A stretch of 39,710 nucleotides of DNA from Rhodospirillales bacterium. GTDB lineage: Bacteria; Pseudomonadota; Alphaproteobacteria; Rhodospirillales; UBA2165. The stretch is taken from NCBI GenBank assembly GCA_016777585.1, contig JADHRD010000010.1, forward strand, positions 1 through 39,710, in the 5' to 3' direction. Below the pieces are notes generated by a model that saw only the letters and a list, made by a program, of their open reading frames with translations, was not told where the DNA came from and made no database searches. Shown one piece after another: positions 29,320 through 39,324 of the stretch (its first letter is position 1; every line of letters starts with the position of its first letter). The position numbers and the translations under genes were made by a program.

Positions 29320-30042
29320 ATGCAATTAATTCGATCTATTATTTTTAACTTTTTATTCTACACCTGGACAGGAATAACTGTATTATTACTATGGATAGCT
29401 ATGCCTTTAGCGCCGTCACAATTCCGCACTATAATCTCAATTTGGCCAAAGGGTTGTTTTTCGATGCTGAAAATTCTTGGAATAGATTTTGAGATTAGAG
29501 GCGAAGAGAATATCCCTAACCGACCTGTTCTTTTTGCAGTAAAACACCAATCCGTATGGGAGACAATTTTTTTTCTTTGGCATAGCAAAGAGAATGCGTA
29601 TGTAATGAAATCGGAACTTGCAAAAATTCCTTTTTGGGGATGGTATATGAAGAAAGCTGCGCATATACTGGTTGATCGAAAAGGTGGAACAAAATCAATG
29701 AGAGATATGCTGGCCAAAGCAGAATCGATCAAAGAAACATCTCGGTCTATCGTTATATTTCCAGAAGGAACACGAATACCGCCTGGAAATATGGGTGAAT
29801 TGCACCCTGGGGTAGCTGCATTATATAAACACCTCAATATTTCAGTTGTGCCCGTAGCGGTTAATTCAGGCCTAGTTTGGCCCCGTCGGCAATTAAAGAA
29901 GGAGCCGGGAACAATAATAGTTGAGTTTCTAAAACCGATTCAAGCTGGAATGGAAAAAAGAGCATTCTTGACGAAGCTAAGACAAATAATCTCAGAAGCA
30001 ACGCTCAAACTCGAAAATGAGTCTAGACTTAAAGATAGCTAA
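29320..30042 (+). CDS. plsC: 1-acyl-sn-glycerol-3-phosphate acyltransferase
   Basis: FAVKHQSVWETIFF (HX4D-like variant HQSVWE), FPEGTRIPPG motif, LHPGVAALYKHLNISVVPVAVNSG. Confidence 0.93.
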   Translation: MQLIRSIIFNFLFYTWTGITVLLLWIAMPLAPSQFRTIISIWPKGCFSMLKILGIDFEIRGEENIPNRPVLFAVKHQSVWETIFFLWHSKENAYVMKSELAKIPFWGWYMKKAAHILVDRKGGTKSMRDMLAKAESIKETSRSIVIFPEGTRIPPGNMGELHPGVAALYKHLNISVVPVAVNSGLVWPRRQLKKEPGTIIVEFLKPIQAGMEKRAFLTKLRQIISEATLKLENESRLKDS

Positions 30043-30078
30043 TTACGATATGCAGCCAAATACCTTTTTTATATATAT

Positions 30079-30732
30079 TTAAGGAATAGAAATATATATC
30101 GGGTCTTCATTTTTATTCCAGATGTTATATTTTTTCATTATACCTAAAAATATTTCACTTTGCGAAAATTGATCAAACCACTTTTTAAAAGATACGTATG
30201 GCAAACCATCGAACCATTCTTTATCCGTGTTTACGAATTGCCTAACAAAAGGGCCAATAGCGTAATCAGCCAATGCCGGTTTCTTTCCAAAAAGATAATT
30301 ATTTGTCTCTAACAACTTATCCAGTTCGGCAATAAACTTTTCACCTTCTCCCCTAAAATATTTAGCATCCAAGTCGTCAAACCTATTCGGGTATTTGTAT
30401 CTGTCTAAATTATATTTAAAATTTCCATCATTCTTCTCAATTAATGCCAACATTTGTTCCAAGTTGCCCCTTTCTGGTAGCAACCAACTGTAGGGATCAT
30501 TTTTATTTAAAGCCCATAACATAATATCAAGACTTTGATCTATAACTCCGAGATGCGGAACTTCTAAAATAGGTACGGTCGCTTTTGGTGAGACTTCAAT
30601 TAATTCGGGAGGTTTATCCCTGAGTAATACCTCACGTAACTCATAAGCTTGCATACTAACACTTAGCGCCATTCTCGCTCTCATAGCATATGGACATCTT
30701 CGAAAACTGTAGAGAATCGGTGGCTGAGTCAT
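30079..30732 (-). CDS. Glutathione S-transferase family protein
   Basis: LYSFRRCPYAMRARMAL thioredoxin-fold start, KATVPILEV, IDQSLDIM; GST C-terminal ADYAIGPFVRQF; ATGA overlap with trhO. Confidence 0.9.
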   Translation of the reverse strand: MTQPPILYSFRRCPYAMRARMALSVSMQAYELREVLLRDKPPELIEVSPKATVPILEVPHLGVIDQSLDIMLWALNKNDPYSWLLPERGNLEQMLALIEKNDGNFKYNLDRYKYPNRFDDLDAKYFRGEGEKFIAELDKLLETNNYLFGKKPALADYAIGPFVRQFVNTDKEWFDGLPYVSFKKWFDQFSQSEIFLGIMKKYNIWNKNEDPIYISIP

Positions 30733-31673
30733 TTCTTTATTGGATCTGTACTCTTTGATAGTTTCCTCGCTCCCAGATGTTTATCTTTACGTTTTTCCGC
30801 TAACTCAATTTGCTTTTGTCGTTCTGCGAAGCGACCCCTTCTCTCTTCAGATATTTTGCCAAAACACTTAGGGCAACTTATCCCGAGGCGATAATAAGGT
30901 GATAGCTTATCTTCTTCACTAATTGCATTACGACACGCGTGGCAAAGATCGTAAGGCCCAACTTTCAAACCATGACCAACAGATACTCGCTGGTCAAAGA
31001 CAAAACACTCACCACGCCACAAACTTTTTCCCTTCTGAGTCGTCTCAAGATATTTTAAAATTCCTCCTTCAAGGTGGAAAACATCTTTAAAACCAAGTTC
31101 TTTCATAAAAGCTGTTGATTTTTCACATCTAATTCCACCGGTACAAAACATAGCAACCTTTTTTCTTCTAAACATTGCTTTATTTTTCTTAATCCACTTA
31201 GGTAATTCTCTGAACGAGTTTGTTCCAGGGTTAATTGCATCAGAAAAAGTACCAATCTCAACTTCATAATTATTTCTTGTATCTATAACAATTACATCTG
31301 GATCAGAAATTAAATCGTTCCAGTCTTCTGGTTTTACATAAGTTCCCGTAATGTTGCTGGGGTTAATATTATTAACACCCATCGCCACAATTTCACTTTT
31401 CAGTTTCACCTTCATTCTAAGAAAAGGTGGCTCTTCAGAATAAGACTCTTTGTGAACCAAATTCTTTAGACGTTCATCGCTGCGAATAAAACCTAATATA
31501 TCAGAAATCGCACTAGCGGATCCTGAAATTGTTCCATTTATACCCTCATTAGCCAATAAAATTGTACCCAAAAGGTCTAAGCTGTTACACTTGTCTAGTA
31601 ATAAAATTTTATATTCTGCAAGATCATCCAGTTTAGCGAAATGATAAAATGCCGCGACGCAAATCTTAGGCAT
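30729..31673 (-). CDS. trhO: tRNA uridine(34) hydroxylase, rhodanese family
   Basis: VAAFYHFAKLDDLAEYK, LANEGINGTISG, VIDTRNNYEVEIGTF, MFCTGGIRCEKSTAFM, CHACRNAISEEDK. Start placed at ATG 31673 (MPKICVAAFYHF), not the listed 31763, because 31763 lies deep in the SDR gene. Confidence 0.93.
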   Translation of the reverse strand: MPKICVAAFYHFAKLDDLAEYKILLLDKCNSLDLLGTILLANEGINGTISGSASAISDILGFIRSDERLKNLVHKESYSEEPPFLRMKVKLKSEIVAMGVNNINPSNITGTYVKPEDWNDLISDPDVIVIDTRNNYEVEIGTFSDAINPGTNSFRELPKWIKKNKAMFRRKKVAMFCTGGIRCEKSTAFMKELGFKDVFHLEGGILKYLETTQKGKSLWRGECFVFDQRVSVGHGLKVGPYDLCHACRNAISEEDKLSPYYRLGISCPKCFGKISEERRGRFAERQKQIELAEKRKDKHLGARKLSKSTDPIKK

Positions 31674-32511
31674 CTGGATGTTCGCCTGAAATAGCCATTT
31701 TGATATCTGAATTAGCTTTTTGCAGGACTTCCCCCCATCTGCCAGATGTTGCTCCACCGTCAATAATTAGATCTTGAGCGGTTATAAAGCTAGCTTCATC
31801 ACTACATAAAAATAAAACTGCATTTGCTATATCCTCTGATGCACCAGCCCGAGGAATAGGTTGGCGGCTTTCAAATACTTTCGCTACTCTTATCGCAACA
31901 TCATCTGCTTCGCTGTCTGTCATTCCTCTACTTTTCCCAAATATACCTGTCGCAATGCCACCGGGGGAGACTGTATTAACACGAATGTTGCTCTCCGCTA
32001 CCTCAATAGCCACACTTCGTGTTAAACTAACCACGGCTGCTTTGAGAGCGCTATACAAGTGTGAAGAAAAACCCCCCAAAGTAGCAGCAACACTAGCATT
32101 TGCCACAATAGACCCACCACCGCTCGATTTCATTTCTGGTATCACATGTTTATAACAGAAAAATACGTTTTTAACCAATATATCAACCGCACTTTCAAAC
32201 TCACTAACTTCAATATCTGTAATACTTTTTAAGACACCGCCGGCGCCAGCATTCGAAAAAAATGCGTCTATTCTCCCAAACCGATCAACAGTTCCCGAAA
32301 CAAGATTTTTAATATCAACTTCTTTAGTCACATCAGTTTCAATAAAAAAAGAGCGGTCTCCGAGTTTTTTTTGAATTGATCTGCCTTCGTCAACACGCCT
32401 CGCGGCCAAGACGGTAATAGCGCCTTCGTCTATAAAACGTTCAGCAGTTTTAAGTCCGATTCCACTTGTTGCACCGGTAATAATAGCCACTTTTTTGTCA
32501 AGTCGAAGCAT
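31666..32511 (-). CDS. SDR family oxidoreductase
   Basis: VAIITGATSGIGLKTAERF, SNAGAGG, SVAATLGGFSSHLYSALKAAVVSLTRS, DEASFITAQDLIIDGG. Confidence 0.95.
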   Translation of the reverse strand: MLRLDKKVAIITGATSGIGLKTAERFIDEGAITVLAARRVDEGRSIQKKLGDRSFFIETDVTKEVDIKNLVSGTVDRFGRIDAFFSNAGAGGVLKSITDIEVSEFESAVDILVKNVFFCYKHVIPEMKSSGGGSIVANASVAATLGGFSSHLYSALKAAVVSLTRSVAIEVAESNIRVNTVSPGGIATGIFGKSRGMTDSEADDVAIRVAKVFESRQPIPRAGASEDIANAVLFLCSDEASFITAQDLIIDGGATSGRWGEVLQKANSDIKMAISGEHPDA

Positions 32512-32551
32512 TTTTCCTCCATAAAATTAATATTGCTATTTAATAGAAGTA

Positions 32552-32788
32552 TCAATAGTGGGGGGGGCGTTGTTCATGCTGATGCGACTGACTACTCTCA
32601 ATAACGCGCAGAACCCTATCCTCTAAACCAACAACTATTCTCGATAATTTATCAATCTGCTCCCATTGTTGCAAAATACTCTCATTAAGATCTGATATAA
32701 TAGATTCCTGATGCACAAAACGCGTTTCAAGCTCGATAATGCTGGCTTCTATTTCCGACGTACCCATGGTTATAATGTCCTTTATCAC
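32552..32788 (-). CDS. slyX: SlyX family protein
   Basis: IIELETRFVHQESIISDLNESILQQWEQIDKL with C-terminal RPPHY; start may be ATG 32767. Confidence 0.88.
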   Translation of the reverse strand: MIKDIITMGTSEIEASIIELETRFVHQESIISDLNESILQQWEQIDKLSRIVVGLEDRVLRVIESSQSHQHEQRPPHY

Positions 32789-32994
32789 ACTTTTTATAAA
32801 AATATTAAAATCAAGTACAACTAGTATAATGAAATAGCTGAAATATAGAAATACTCAAATAGAATTTAAATTCCTATTTCCATTAATAGCATTACTAGCT
32901 AGTTTAAATATCTGTATTTTATAATCGAAAAGACATTATAAAAATAAACCAAGTGCTCTGTACCTAAAACTTAAATAGTTTAAAGTAAAATAAT

Positions 32995-33003
32995 AAGGAG
33001 GTG
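32995..33003 (+). promoter_or_regulatory. Strong Shine-Dalgarno (AAGGAGGTG)
   Basis: AAGGAGGTG 7 nt before ATG 33011. Confidence 0.8.
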
Positions 33004-33010
33004 TCTATAA

Positions 33011-33868
33011 ATGAACTGGACTGATCGTCGTCTGCAGTTTAGAGAAATAATGGAAAAACCAATATGTGAAAACCCGGCATCGGTTTTTGATCCAATTTCA
33101 GGTCGAATAGCAGAGGAACTTAAATACAAAGTTGGAATTTTTGCTGGATCAATTGCTTCAATGACTATTCTTGGGGATCCTGATTTATTATTAATCACGC
33201 TATCAGAATTCTCTGCTCAGGCGCTCCGTATCAGCCGTTCAAATAAATTACCCCTTCTCGTTGATGCAGACCATGGCTATGGAAACGCTCTAAATGTGAA
33301 ACGAACGGTTGAAGAACTCGAAACATCGGGAGTGGCAGCTTTGACGATTGAAGATACAGAATTACCAGTATCTTATGGAGCTAATAATAACTTGGGTTTA
33401 CTGGGCATTGACGAGGGAATTGGTAAAATGAAGGCTGCGATTGAGGCTCGTCAAGACCCCAACCTCTCTATTATTGCTAGAACAAGTGCTTTTCAATTAT
33501 CAAATAATGAGGATGCAATCAGTCGGGCAAAGGCCTATGAAAATATTGGAGTTGATGCCATTTTCTTTGCTGGGATTAGTAAAAAGGAACAACTTGAAGA
33601 ATTAAGTAATAATACTTCAATACCAATATTTATAGCTCCGAAAGGTAACGAACTCTATGACAATGCTTACCTAGCATCAAAAAATGTTAAAATTTGTCTT
33701 CTTGGGCATCACCCCTTTGAGGCCTCTATTCAAGCTGTTTATGATACACTTAAATCGCTCAAAGATGGCATTCCAATGACGGAACTTAATAATATTGCAT
33801 CAAGAGAATTAATAGATAAAGTAACCAAAAAAGACGAATATGAGGTATTAATAAGGAAATATCTGTAA
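33011..33868 (+). CDS. Isocitrate lyase/PEP mutase family protein (oxaloacetate decarboxylase-like)
   Basis: FAGSIASMTILGDPDLLLITLSEFSAQALRISRSNKLPLLVDADHGYGNALNVKRTVEELETSGVAALTIEDTELP. Confidence 0.88.
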   Translation: MNWTDRRLQFREIMEKPICENPASVFDPISGRIAEELKYKVGIFAGSIASMTILGDPDLLLITLSEFSAQALRISRSNKLPLLVDADHGYGNALNVKRTVEELETSGVAALTIEDTELPVSYGANNNLGLLGIDEGIGKMKAAIEARQDPNLSIIARTSAFQLSNNEDAISRAKAYENIGVDAIFFAGISKKEQLEELSNNTSIPIFIAPKGNELYDNAYLASKNVKICLLGHHPFEASIQAVYDTLKSLKDGIPMTELNNIASRELIDKVTKKDEYEVLIRKYL

Positions 33869-33937
33869 GCCACATGATTAGATTATTTTTATACTATATT
33901 CCTGCAGGGACTAATTTAATTTAGAGATGTAACACCA

Positions 33938-35386
33938 ATGTCAAAATCTTTTTTCCGGAAAGTCGCTTATGGTTTAAATATTGATACGGAGACACCCAGT
34001 AGTCCATTAGACTGGGCGATTGGTCAGATTCAAAATGTTGCGCCCATTGTTTGGGGTAGTGAAATTCCAACAGGTAAGAGTTTACTTAAGAAAAATGCTG
34101 ACTTTATCTACGAGAACCGAAAAGTACTAAGAGCACAATATAAAAATGATGCCCACGGATACAGAGAGGCTCGTCGAAAATTAGGTTATAAGTTGGGAAA
34201 AGAGTATCATGAAATCCTAGAATATGCTATTCGTCATAATACTGCTCTGAAAAATAAAGCGCCTGTTTTTGAGAGATTTTTGAGTTTTTGGGCAAATCAT
34301 TTTGCGATAACAGACAAGAATGAGCTTCCAAACTATAGCACTGGTGCCATGCACAGAGAAATTATACGCCCCGCTCTAACAGGCAGCTTTGAAGACCTTC
34401 TCTATAACACAACTACTTCCTGGGCGATGATACATAATCTTGATAATTCTAAATCAATTGGACCAGATTCTAGAAAAGCTCAGCGCCGATTGGAGCGCGG
34501 TAAAACCGTTACGATAAATGAGAACCATGCAAGAGAATTACTCGAATTGCATTCGATTTCTCCAAATGCTGGATATACTCAGGATGATGTAATTCAACTG
34601 ACATATTTGATGACGGGCTGGAGACACCCGTATTCAAAGGATCGGTTAGAATGTAACCCGGTAACCTTCGACTGGCATTTTCATCAACCAGGTACCTTTA
34701 AAATATTAGGTAATATTTACGATGACCGAGGCGGAGACGGTGAGTCAATGCTAAGAGATATTATAAAAGATTTAGCCGAACATGAGCATTGTAGAAAATA
34801 TATATCATTAAAATTATGTCGGTACTTTATTACAGATTACCCAACAGAGGAAATGGTGAAACCAGTTATAAAAGCATGGGAAAACACAAATGGTAATCTC
34901 ATAAGTATACATGAGGCAGTTCTGAAGCAGGCTTTCAAGTATTCAAAAAATTACCAGAAGTTTCAGAACCCAGAAGATTGGTTTTTGCAAGTTGCTCATT
35001 TATGGGACTTATCTTGGCCCGCATCAGAACAGAATATGCAATATAATTTCGAAGATAGACCAAGTAATAAAATGCGTCGAGTAAAAGGTGTTCTTAAGCA
35101 ACTTGGTCACCTACCTTTCAGACCTAAGCAACCGAATGGGTTTAGTGATCTAGAAGTTGATTGGCTATCTCCAGAATTACTTCTTCGCCGAATTAGTTTG
35201 CTTAATACAATCACTAACCGCCGACGCTCTTACAACCAACCAAAACTAAACGCAGAAAAAATACCTGAATTAATTGAGAAAAATTTTGATAATCATCATG
35301 AAGTTCTTACGTTAATTACACAAGCTAGTAACGTTTCAGATAAATTCATTTCATTATTTGCCAGTAAATGGATGTTGAGAGCATGA
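33938..35386 (+). CDS. DUF1800 family protein
   Basis: FERFLSFWANHFAI, MHREIIRPALTGSFEDLLYNTTTSWAMIHNLDN, NENHARELLELHSISPNAGYTQDDV, LTGWRH typical of DUF1800. Confidence 0.93.
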   Translation: MSKSFFRKVAYGLNIDTETPSSPLDWAIGQIQNVAPIVWGSEIPTGKSLLKKNADFIYENRKVLRAQYKNDAHGYREARRKLGYKLGKEYHEILEYAIRHNTALKNKAPVFERFLSFWANHFAITDKNELPNYSTGAMHREIIRPALTGSFEDLLYNTTTSWAMIHNLDNSKSIGPDSRKAQRRLERGKTVTINENHARELLELHSISPNAGYTQDDVIQLTYLMTGWRHPYSKDRLECNPVTFDWHFHQPGTFKILGNIYDDRGGDGESMLRDIIKDLAEHEHCRKYISLKLCRYFITDYPTEEMVKPVIKAWENTNGNLISIHEAVLKQAFKYSKNYQKFQNPEDWFLQVAHLWDLSWPASEQNMQYNFEDRPSNKMRRVKGVLKQLGHLPFRPKQPNGFSDLEVDWLSPELLLRRISLLNTITNRRRSYNQPKLNAEKIPELIEKNFDNHHEVLTLITQASNVSDKFISLFASKWMLRA

Positions 35387-36558
35387 CAATATCGAGACGG
35401 ATATTTTTACGCAATTCTGCTGGGATCGCCATTGGCACTGGAAGCGTTCTTCTCGCGGGTGCTTCAAACTTACTAGGTAATACCGTCAACAATAGAAAGA
35501 AATTAGTTATAATAATGGCAAGGGGAGGATTAGACGGGTTAACAGCGGTTCCACCCTCGGATAGCCAACAATACTTCGACGCTAGGCCAAATATTGTCGT
35601 TAAGGATCCAATTAAAGTAACAAGTGATTTTGCCTTGCATCCTGAACTAAGATCTTTCTCAAGGTTATGGTCTAAACACAAAGCTGCAATTGTTCACGCG
35701 ACCAATATACCTTACATGGGACGATCCCATTTTGATGGACAAAATTTGATGGAGAGTGGCGGCCGTGTACCGTATAAAGAGAAAACAGGATGGTTAGGAC
35801 GAGGCATTGACGAAGCTGGCCTGGAGGGTATTTCTGTTTCACTTCCTATTCCACTCTTACTTCGAGGTAAAAATAATTCTGATAGTTATTTTCCTTCAAG
35901 GTTAAAAAAAGCATCCGATGCGACTATGGCGCTATTAACAGAGCATTATAAAAATGATACGAACTTAAAACGAGCCATGGACCGAGTTCAAAATCGGCCG
36001 ATTTCTATGACCGAAGGTATGATGGGTAAAACTAAAAATCATAAGAACTTTGGTTTTCTATCAAATATAGCTGGCACTCAAATGACTAGGGAGAATGGTC
36101 CACAGGTAGCCATATTTGAAGTATTTGGATTTGATACTCACGCTGCTCAAGGAGGCCGAAAAGGCCTTCACGGTGAAAAACTAAGTATGATAGATGATAT
36201 TTTTGATGGCCTACAAAAAAGCTTGGGTGACCAATTTAATAACACATTAGTCCTAACACTAACTGAGTTTGGAAGAACTTTAAGAGAAAACGGTGGGTAT
36301 GGGTCTGACCACGGTTATGGAACAGCTGTTCTAATGGCAGGTGGATTAATTAAAGAAGCACAAATCTATTCTGACTGGCCTGGATTAAAATCTACTAATC
36401 TTTTTGAGGGTAGAGATTTATTATCAACAATTGATGCGCGGTCCATATACTGCTCTGCCATGTCAATATGTTTTGGCATTGAATTTAAAAGGCTACAAAA
36501 AAAGGTTTTTTGGAATGAACCTCTCACTGACCTAACTGAGACTTTATTTAATGCATAA
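35383..36558 (+). CDS. DUF1501 domain-containing protein, probable Tat substrate
   Basis: MTISRRIFLRNSAGIAIGTGSVLLAGAS twin-Arg signal; RGGLDGLTAVPP, ARPNIVV, VFGFDTHAAQGG, TLTEFGRTLRENGGYGSDHGYGTAVLMAGG. Start placed at ATG 35383 (ATGA overlap) rather than 35368. Confidence 0.93.
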   Translation: MTISRRIFLRNSAGIAIGTGSVLLAGASNLLGNTVNNRKKLVIIMARGGLDGLTAVPPSDSQQYFDARPNIVVKDPIKVTSDFALHPELRSFSRLWSKHKAAIVHATNIPYMGRSHFDGQNLMESGGRVPYKEKTGWLGRGIDEAGLEGISVSLPIPLLLRGKNNSDSYFPSRLKKASDATMALLTEHYKNDTNLKRAMDRVQNRPISMTEGMMGKTKNHKNFGFLSNIAGTQMTRENGPQVAIFEVFGFDTHAAQGGRKGLHGEKLSMIDDIFDGLQKSLGDQFNNTLVLTLTEFGRTLRENGGYGSDHGYGTAVLMAGGLIKEAQIYSDWPGLKSTNLFEGRDLLSTIDARSIYCSAMSICFGIEFKRLQKKVFWNEPLTDLTETLFNA

Positions 36559-36573
36559 AATAACCAAGTCTCC

Positions 36574-37044
36574 ATGAAACTCGCAAAAACCATACAACTC
36601 GATACATCCGATAAGAATATTTTTGAGGTATCAGCAAAGCCAAATGAATGGGCGATATCTGGCACATTTGCGTTCGTTGATGGTAATCCAGATTCTTGGC
36701 CGAAAAAACATCAGTTTGCTTTCCAATCAGCGTGGTTAGGCCTTCCGAGTTTTGGCTATTCTACTTTTGTTCAAGTAACTAATATAAAGGAATTCGAATA
36801 CAAAATTATTATAGAGGATTTAGCGAAAATTTTAATGGACTTTCATAATGCGCCAAATTTTAAAGCAGCTGAACAGGCTGCTAAAGGAGAAATTGATGAT
36901 ATGGTAAGTTTATGTGATCATCCCGATGGAACATTACTCGCAATGGAACGGCAAATTGTAAACGATACAATCACAGAGAGTGTGAGGAAAATCAATACAG
37001 ATAAAAATATTAAAACATCTAACGCATGGTCAATTGAGAAATAA
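36574..37044 (+). CDS. DUF6505 family protein
   Basis: MKLAKTIQLDTSDKNIFEVSAKPNEWAISGTFAF...QSAWLGLPSFGYSTFVQV recognised as DUF6505-like. Confidence 0.72.
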   Translation: MKLAKTIQLDTSDKNIFEVSAKPNEWAISGTFAFVDGNPDSWPKKHQFAFQSAWLGLPSFGYSTFVQVTNIKEFEYKIIIEDLAKILMDFHNAPNFKAAEQAAKGEIDDMVSLCDHPDGTLLAMERQIVNDTITESVRKINTDKNIKTSNAWSIEK

Positions 37045-37072
37045 TCAATAAAAAAAAGGGGTTTGAGCGAGT

Positions 37073-38059
37073 ATGCGTGCATTAATAAAACTTATTGTGT
37101 TCCTAATTTTTGGCCTCTCGTTAACTATATTTTTTTTTGCTTCGTACGAAGCAGATAACCTGAAAATAAGTTTTAATCCGGACAACATCTCTCCTAATAT
37201 TTCAGATTATTTGGAAAAACAGGAAAGTGAGTTTCCTAATATTATACCTGGTGTCGAAAAAAGAGTAATTTGGGCCAAATCTAATAAAGAAAGAACTCCT
37301 TTTTCAATTGTTTATATCCATGGATTTTCTGCATCTTCCGAGGAAATTAGACCGGTACCCGATAGAATAGCTCAGTCTTTAGAAGCAAACTTGTTTTTCA
37401 CCCGATTAACTGGTCATGGTCGAGGACAGGATGCTATGGGCCGAACGAGCATTAAAGATTGGATGCTGGATATTGCAGAGGCAATAGAAATAGGTCGTCG
37501 TATTGGAAAGCAAACTATTTTAATAGCATCATCAACAGGAGCCACTATAGCAACAGCCGCGGCTTTAGACCCTAAATTAGCTACTCACATACACGGCTTA
37601 ATATTAATATCTCCAAACTTTGGCATAAATAATGTATTCGCAAGAATGCTAACCTGGCCATCTGCTAGACTATGGGTGCCCCTCATAATTGGCAAGACTC
37701 AAAGTAGTAAAATACGCAATAAATTGCACGAGAAATACTGGACCACAAAATACCCAACAGCGGCATTATTTCCAATGGCCGCTTTAGTAGAGAAAGTCAC
37801 TAAACAAGATTTCTCTAAGATAAAGATCCCAACTTTATTTTATTTTTCCTATCAAGATAAAATCATAGATCCATTTCAAATAAAAAAAATTGCTGGTAAC
37901 TGGGGCGGGAAAAATAAAATCATAACAGTGAAAATGACTTTAAAAGATGACCTGAATTCTCATATTGTAGCAGGGGATATTGTTTCACCAAAACAGACAG
38001 ATTATGCCAAAAATAAGATGTTAGAATGGATTAATGCAACTTTCAACTTGGCTCCATAA
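37073..38059 (+). CDS. Alpha/beta hydrolase (membrane-anchored or secreted)
   Basis: N-terminal TM; FSIVYIHGFSASSEEIRPVPDRIA, RLTGHGRGQDAM, LIASSTGATIATAAAL nucleophile elbow. Confidence 0.9.
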   Translation: MRALIKLIVFLIFGLSLTIFFFASYEADNLKISFNPDNISPNISDYLEKQESEFPNIIPGVEKRVIWAKSNKERTPFSIVYIHGFSASSEEIRPVPDRIAQSLEANLFFTRLTGHGRGQDAMGRTSIKDWMLDIAEAIEIGRRIGKQTILIASSTGATIATAAALDPKLATHIHGLILISPNFGINNVFARMLTWPSARLWVPLIIGKTQSSKIRNKLHEKYWTTKYPTAALFPMAALVEKVTKQDFSKIKIPTLFYFSYQDKIIDPFQIKKIAGNWGGKNKIITVKMTLKDDLNSHIVAGDIVSPKQTDYAKNKMLEWINATFNLAP

Positions 38060-38107
38060 TCTTTTATAGTAAGTGCGACTTTGAATGACTTGATTAAGTT
38101 ATTGTTA

Positions 38108-39289
38108 TCATGTCATTAGCATAATTCGCTCTACAAACCACCAGCCACCAAACACAGCGATGATAATAGAACCAGGTATTTGTATTACTGAGCGATAATA
38201 AATACTATTACCAAACCATGATGCAATTCCAATATAAGCAAGTAATATTATGCCCAATTGACCTATTTCAACTCCAACATTAAATGCTATTAAACTGGTT
38301 ATAAATTGACCTTGACTGAGCCCAATTTCATTTAAAACAGATGCAAATCCAAGACCATGTAGTAGTCCAAAAATAAATATAACAATCAACCGCGAAGGAC
38401 CCAATTGGACTCTAAATATATTTTCAATGGCGACGTAACAAATTGATAGCGCAATTAAAAGTTCAACAATCCCAGCAGAGACATCGATTACATTAAAACT
38501 AGCAAGGGCAAGAGTCACAGTATGGGCGAAGGTAAAAAGTGTAATTTGCCAAGCTAACTTCGATAATTTATGGCTAAACAGGAATAACCCTAGCACAAAT
38601 AGAATATGATCAAGACCCTTAGGTACAATATGGGTTATACCCAATTCAATGTATGTTAATACTGTCGAGGCAACAGTAATTGATTTGCTGCCAAGGCGAC
38701 CAATAGGGCCACTTTTCTGACCTGGTTTCAAATAACCTGTATATAGTTTGTCTTTAGCTATAGTGTCAGATGCAACTTGCCTGACAATTAATGGCCCTAA
38801 CTTTGGCTCCCAACTAATTCTTATCGTATCACTATCATCTTTCAATTCAGCTGAAAACGTCAGCAAACTATACCTAGGCAGTGATAAATCAGAACTATTC
38901 CCAACTTTAACTTTTATTAGTTTCAATGCTAGTGGTTGAGCATTGCTCTCGACAGTTACCATATTAATAAACTTATTGGACTTATCTCTGAATTTTTTTG
39001 CTAAAACATTACCTGCAAAAGCGCGGAATGCATCATAATCGAATGAATTTGTTGAAAGGTCAGTATTTTTAATAGATGAAGCATTTATATCAGCTAAAAA
39101 TATCTCAAGATTTAATTCTAACTTAATTAAAACTTCTTCTGATTTTATTTGAATATCAGCTATTGCGGGTCTAATCTCGTGCGAGCTTAGTCGCGATTGA
39201 CTGCCCAGCACAATAAACAATAATAAAAGAAAAACTATCTTAATTAGAATTGACGACGGCCTGATGAGATATAATAATTTTTCAGCCAT
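38108..39289 (-). CDS. HupE/UreJ-like family membrane protein
   Basis: Signal peptide, extracytoplasmic N-terminal domain, then multi-TM GITHIVPKGLDHILFVLGLFLFSHKLSKLAWQITLFTFAHTVTLALA...FGLLHGLGFASVL. Confidence 0.88.
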   Translation of the reverse strand: MAEKLLYLIRPSSILIKIVFLLLLFIVLGSQSRLSSHEIRPAIADIQIKSEEVLIKLELNLEIFLADINASSIKNTDLSTNSFDYDAFRAFAGNVLAKKFRDKSNKFINMVTVESNAQPLALKLIKVKVGNSSDLSLPRYSLLTFSAELKDDSDTIRISWEPKLGPLIVRQVASDTIAKDKLYTGYLKPGQKSGPIGRLGSKSITVASTVLTYIELGITHIVPKGLDHILFVLGLFLFSHKLSKLAWQITLFTFAHTVTLALASFNVIDVSAGIVELLIALSICYVAIENIFRVQLGPSRLIVIFIFGLLHGLGFASVLNEIGLSQGQFITSLIAFNVGVEIGQLGIILLAYIGIASWFGNSIYYRSVIQIPGSIIIAVFGGWWFVERIMLMT

Positions 39290-39324
39290 CTAGTGGTACT
39301 CACTTGTATATTAAAGGATCAAAT

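Noticed and set aside
29358-29837. 159-aa minus-strand ORF (and 29437..29664, 29516..29698)
   Set aside because: Antisense to plsC, which has clear motifs on the plus strand.
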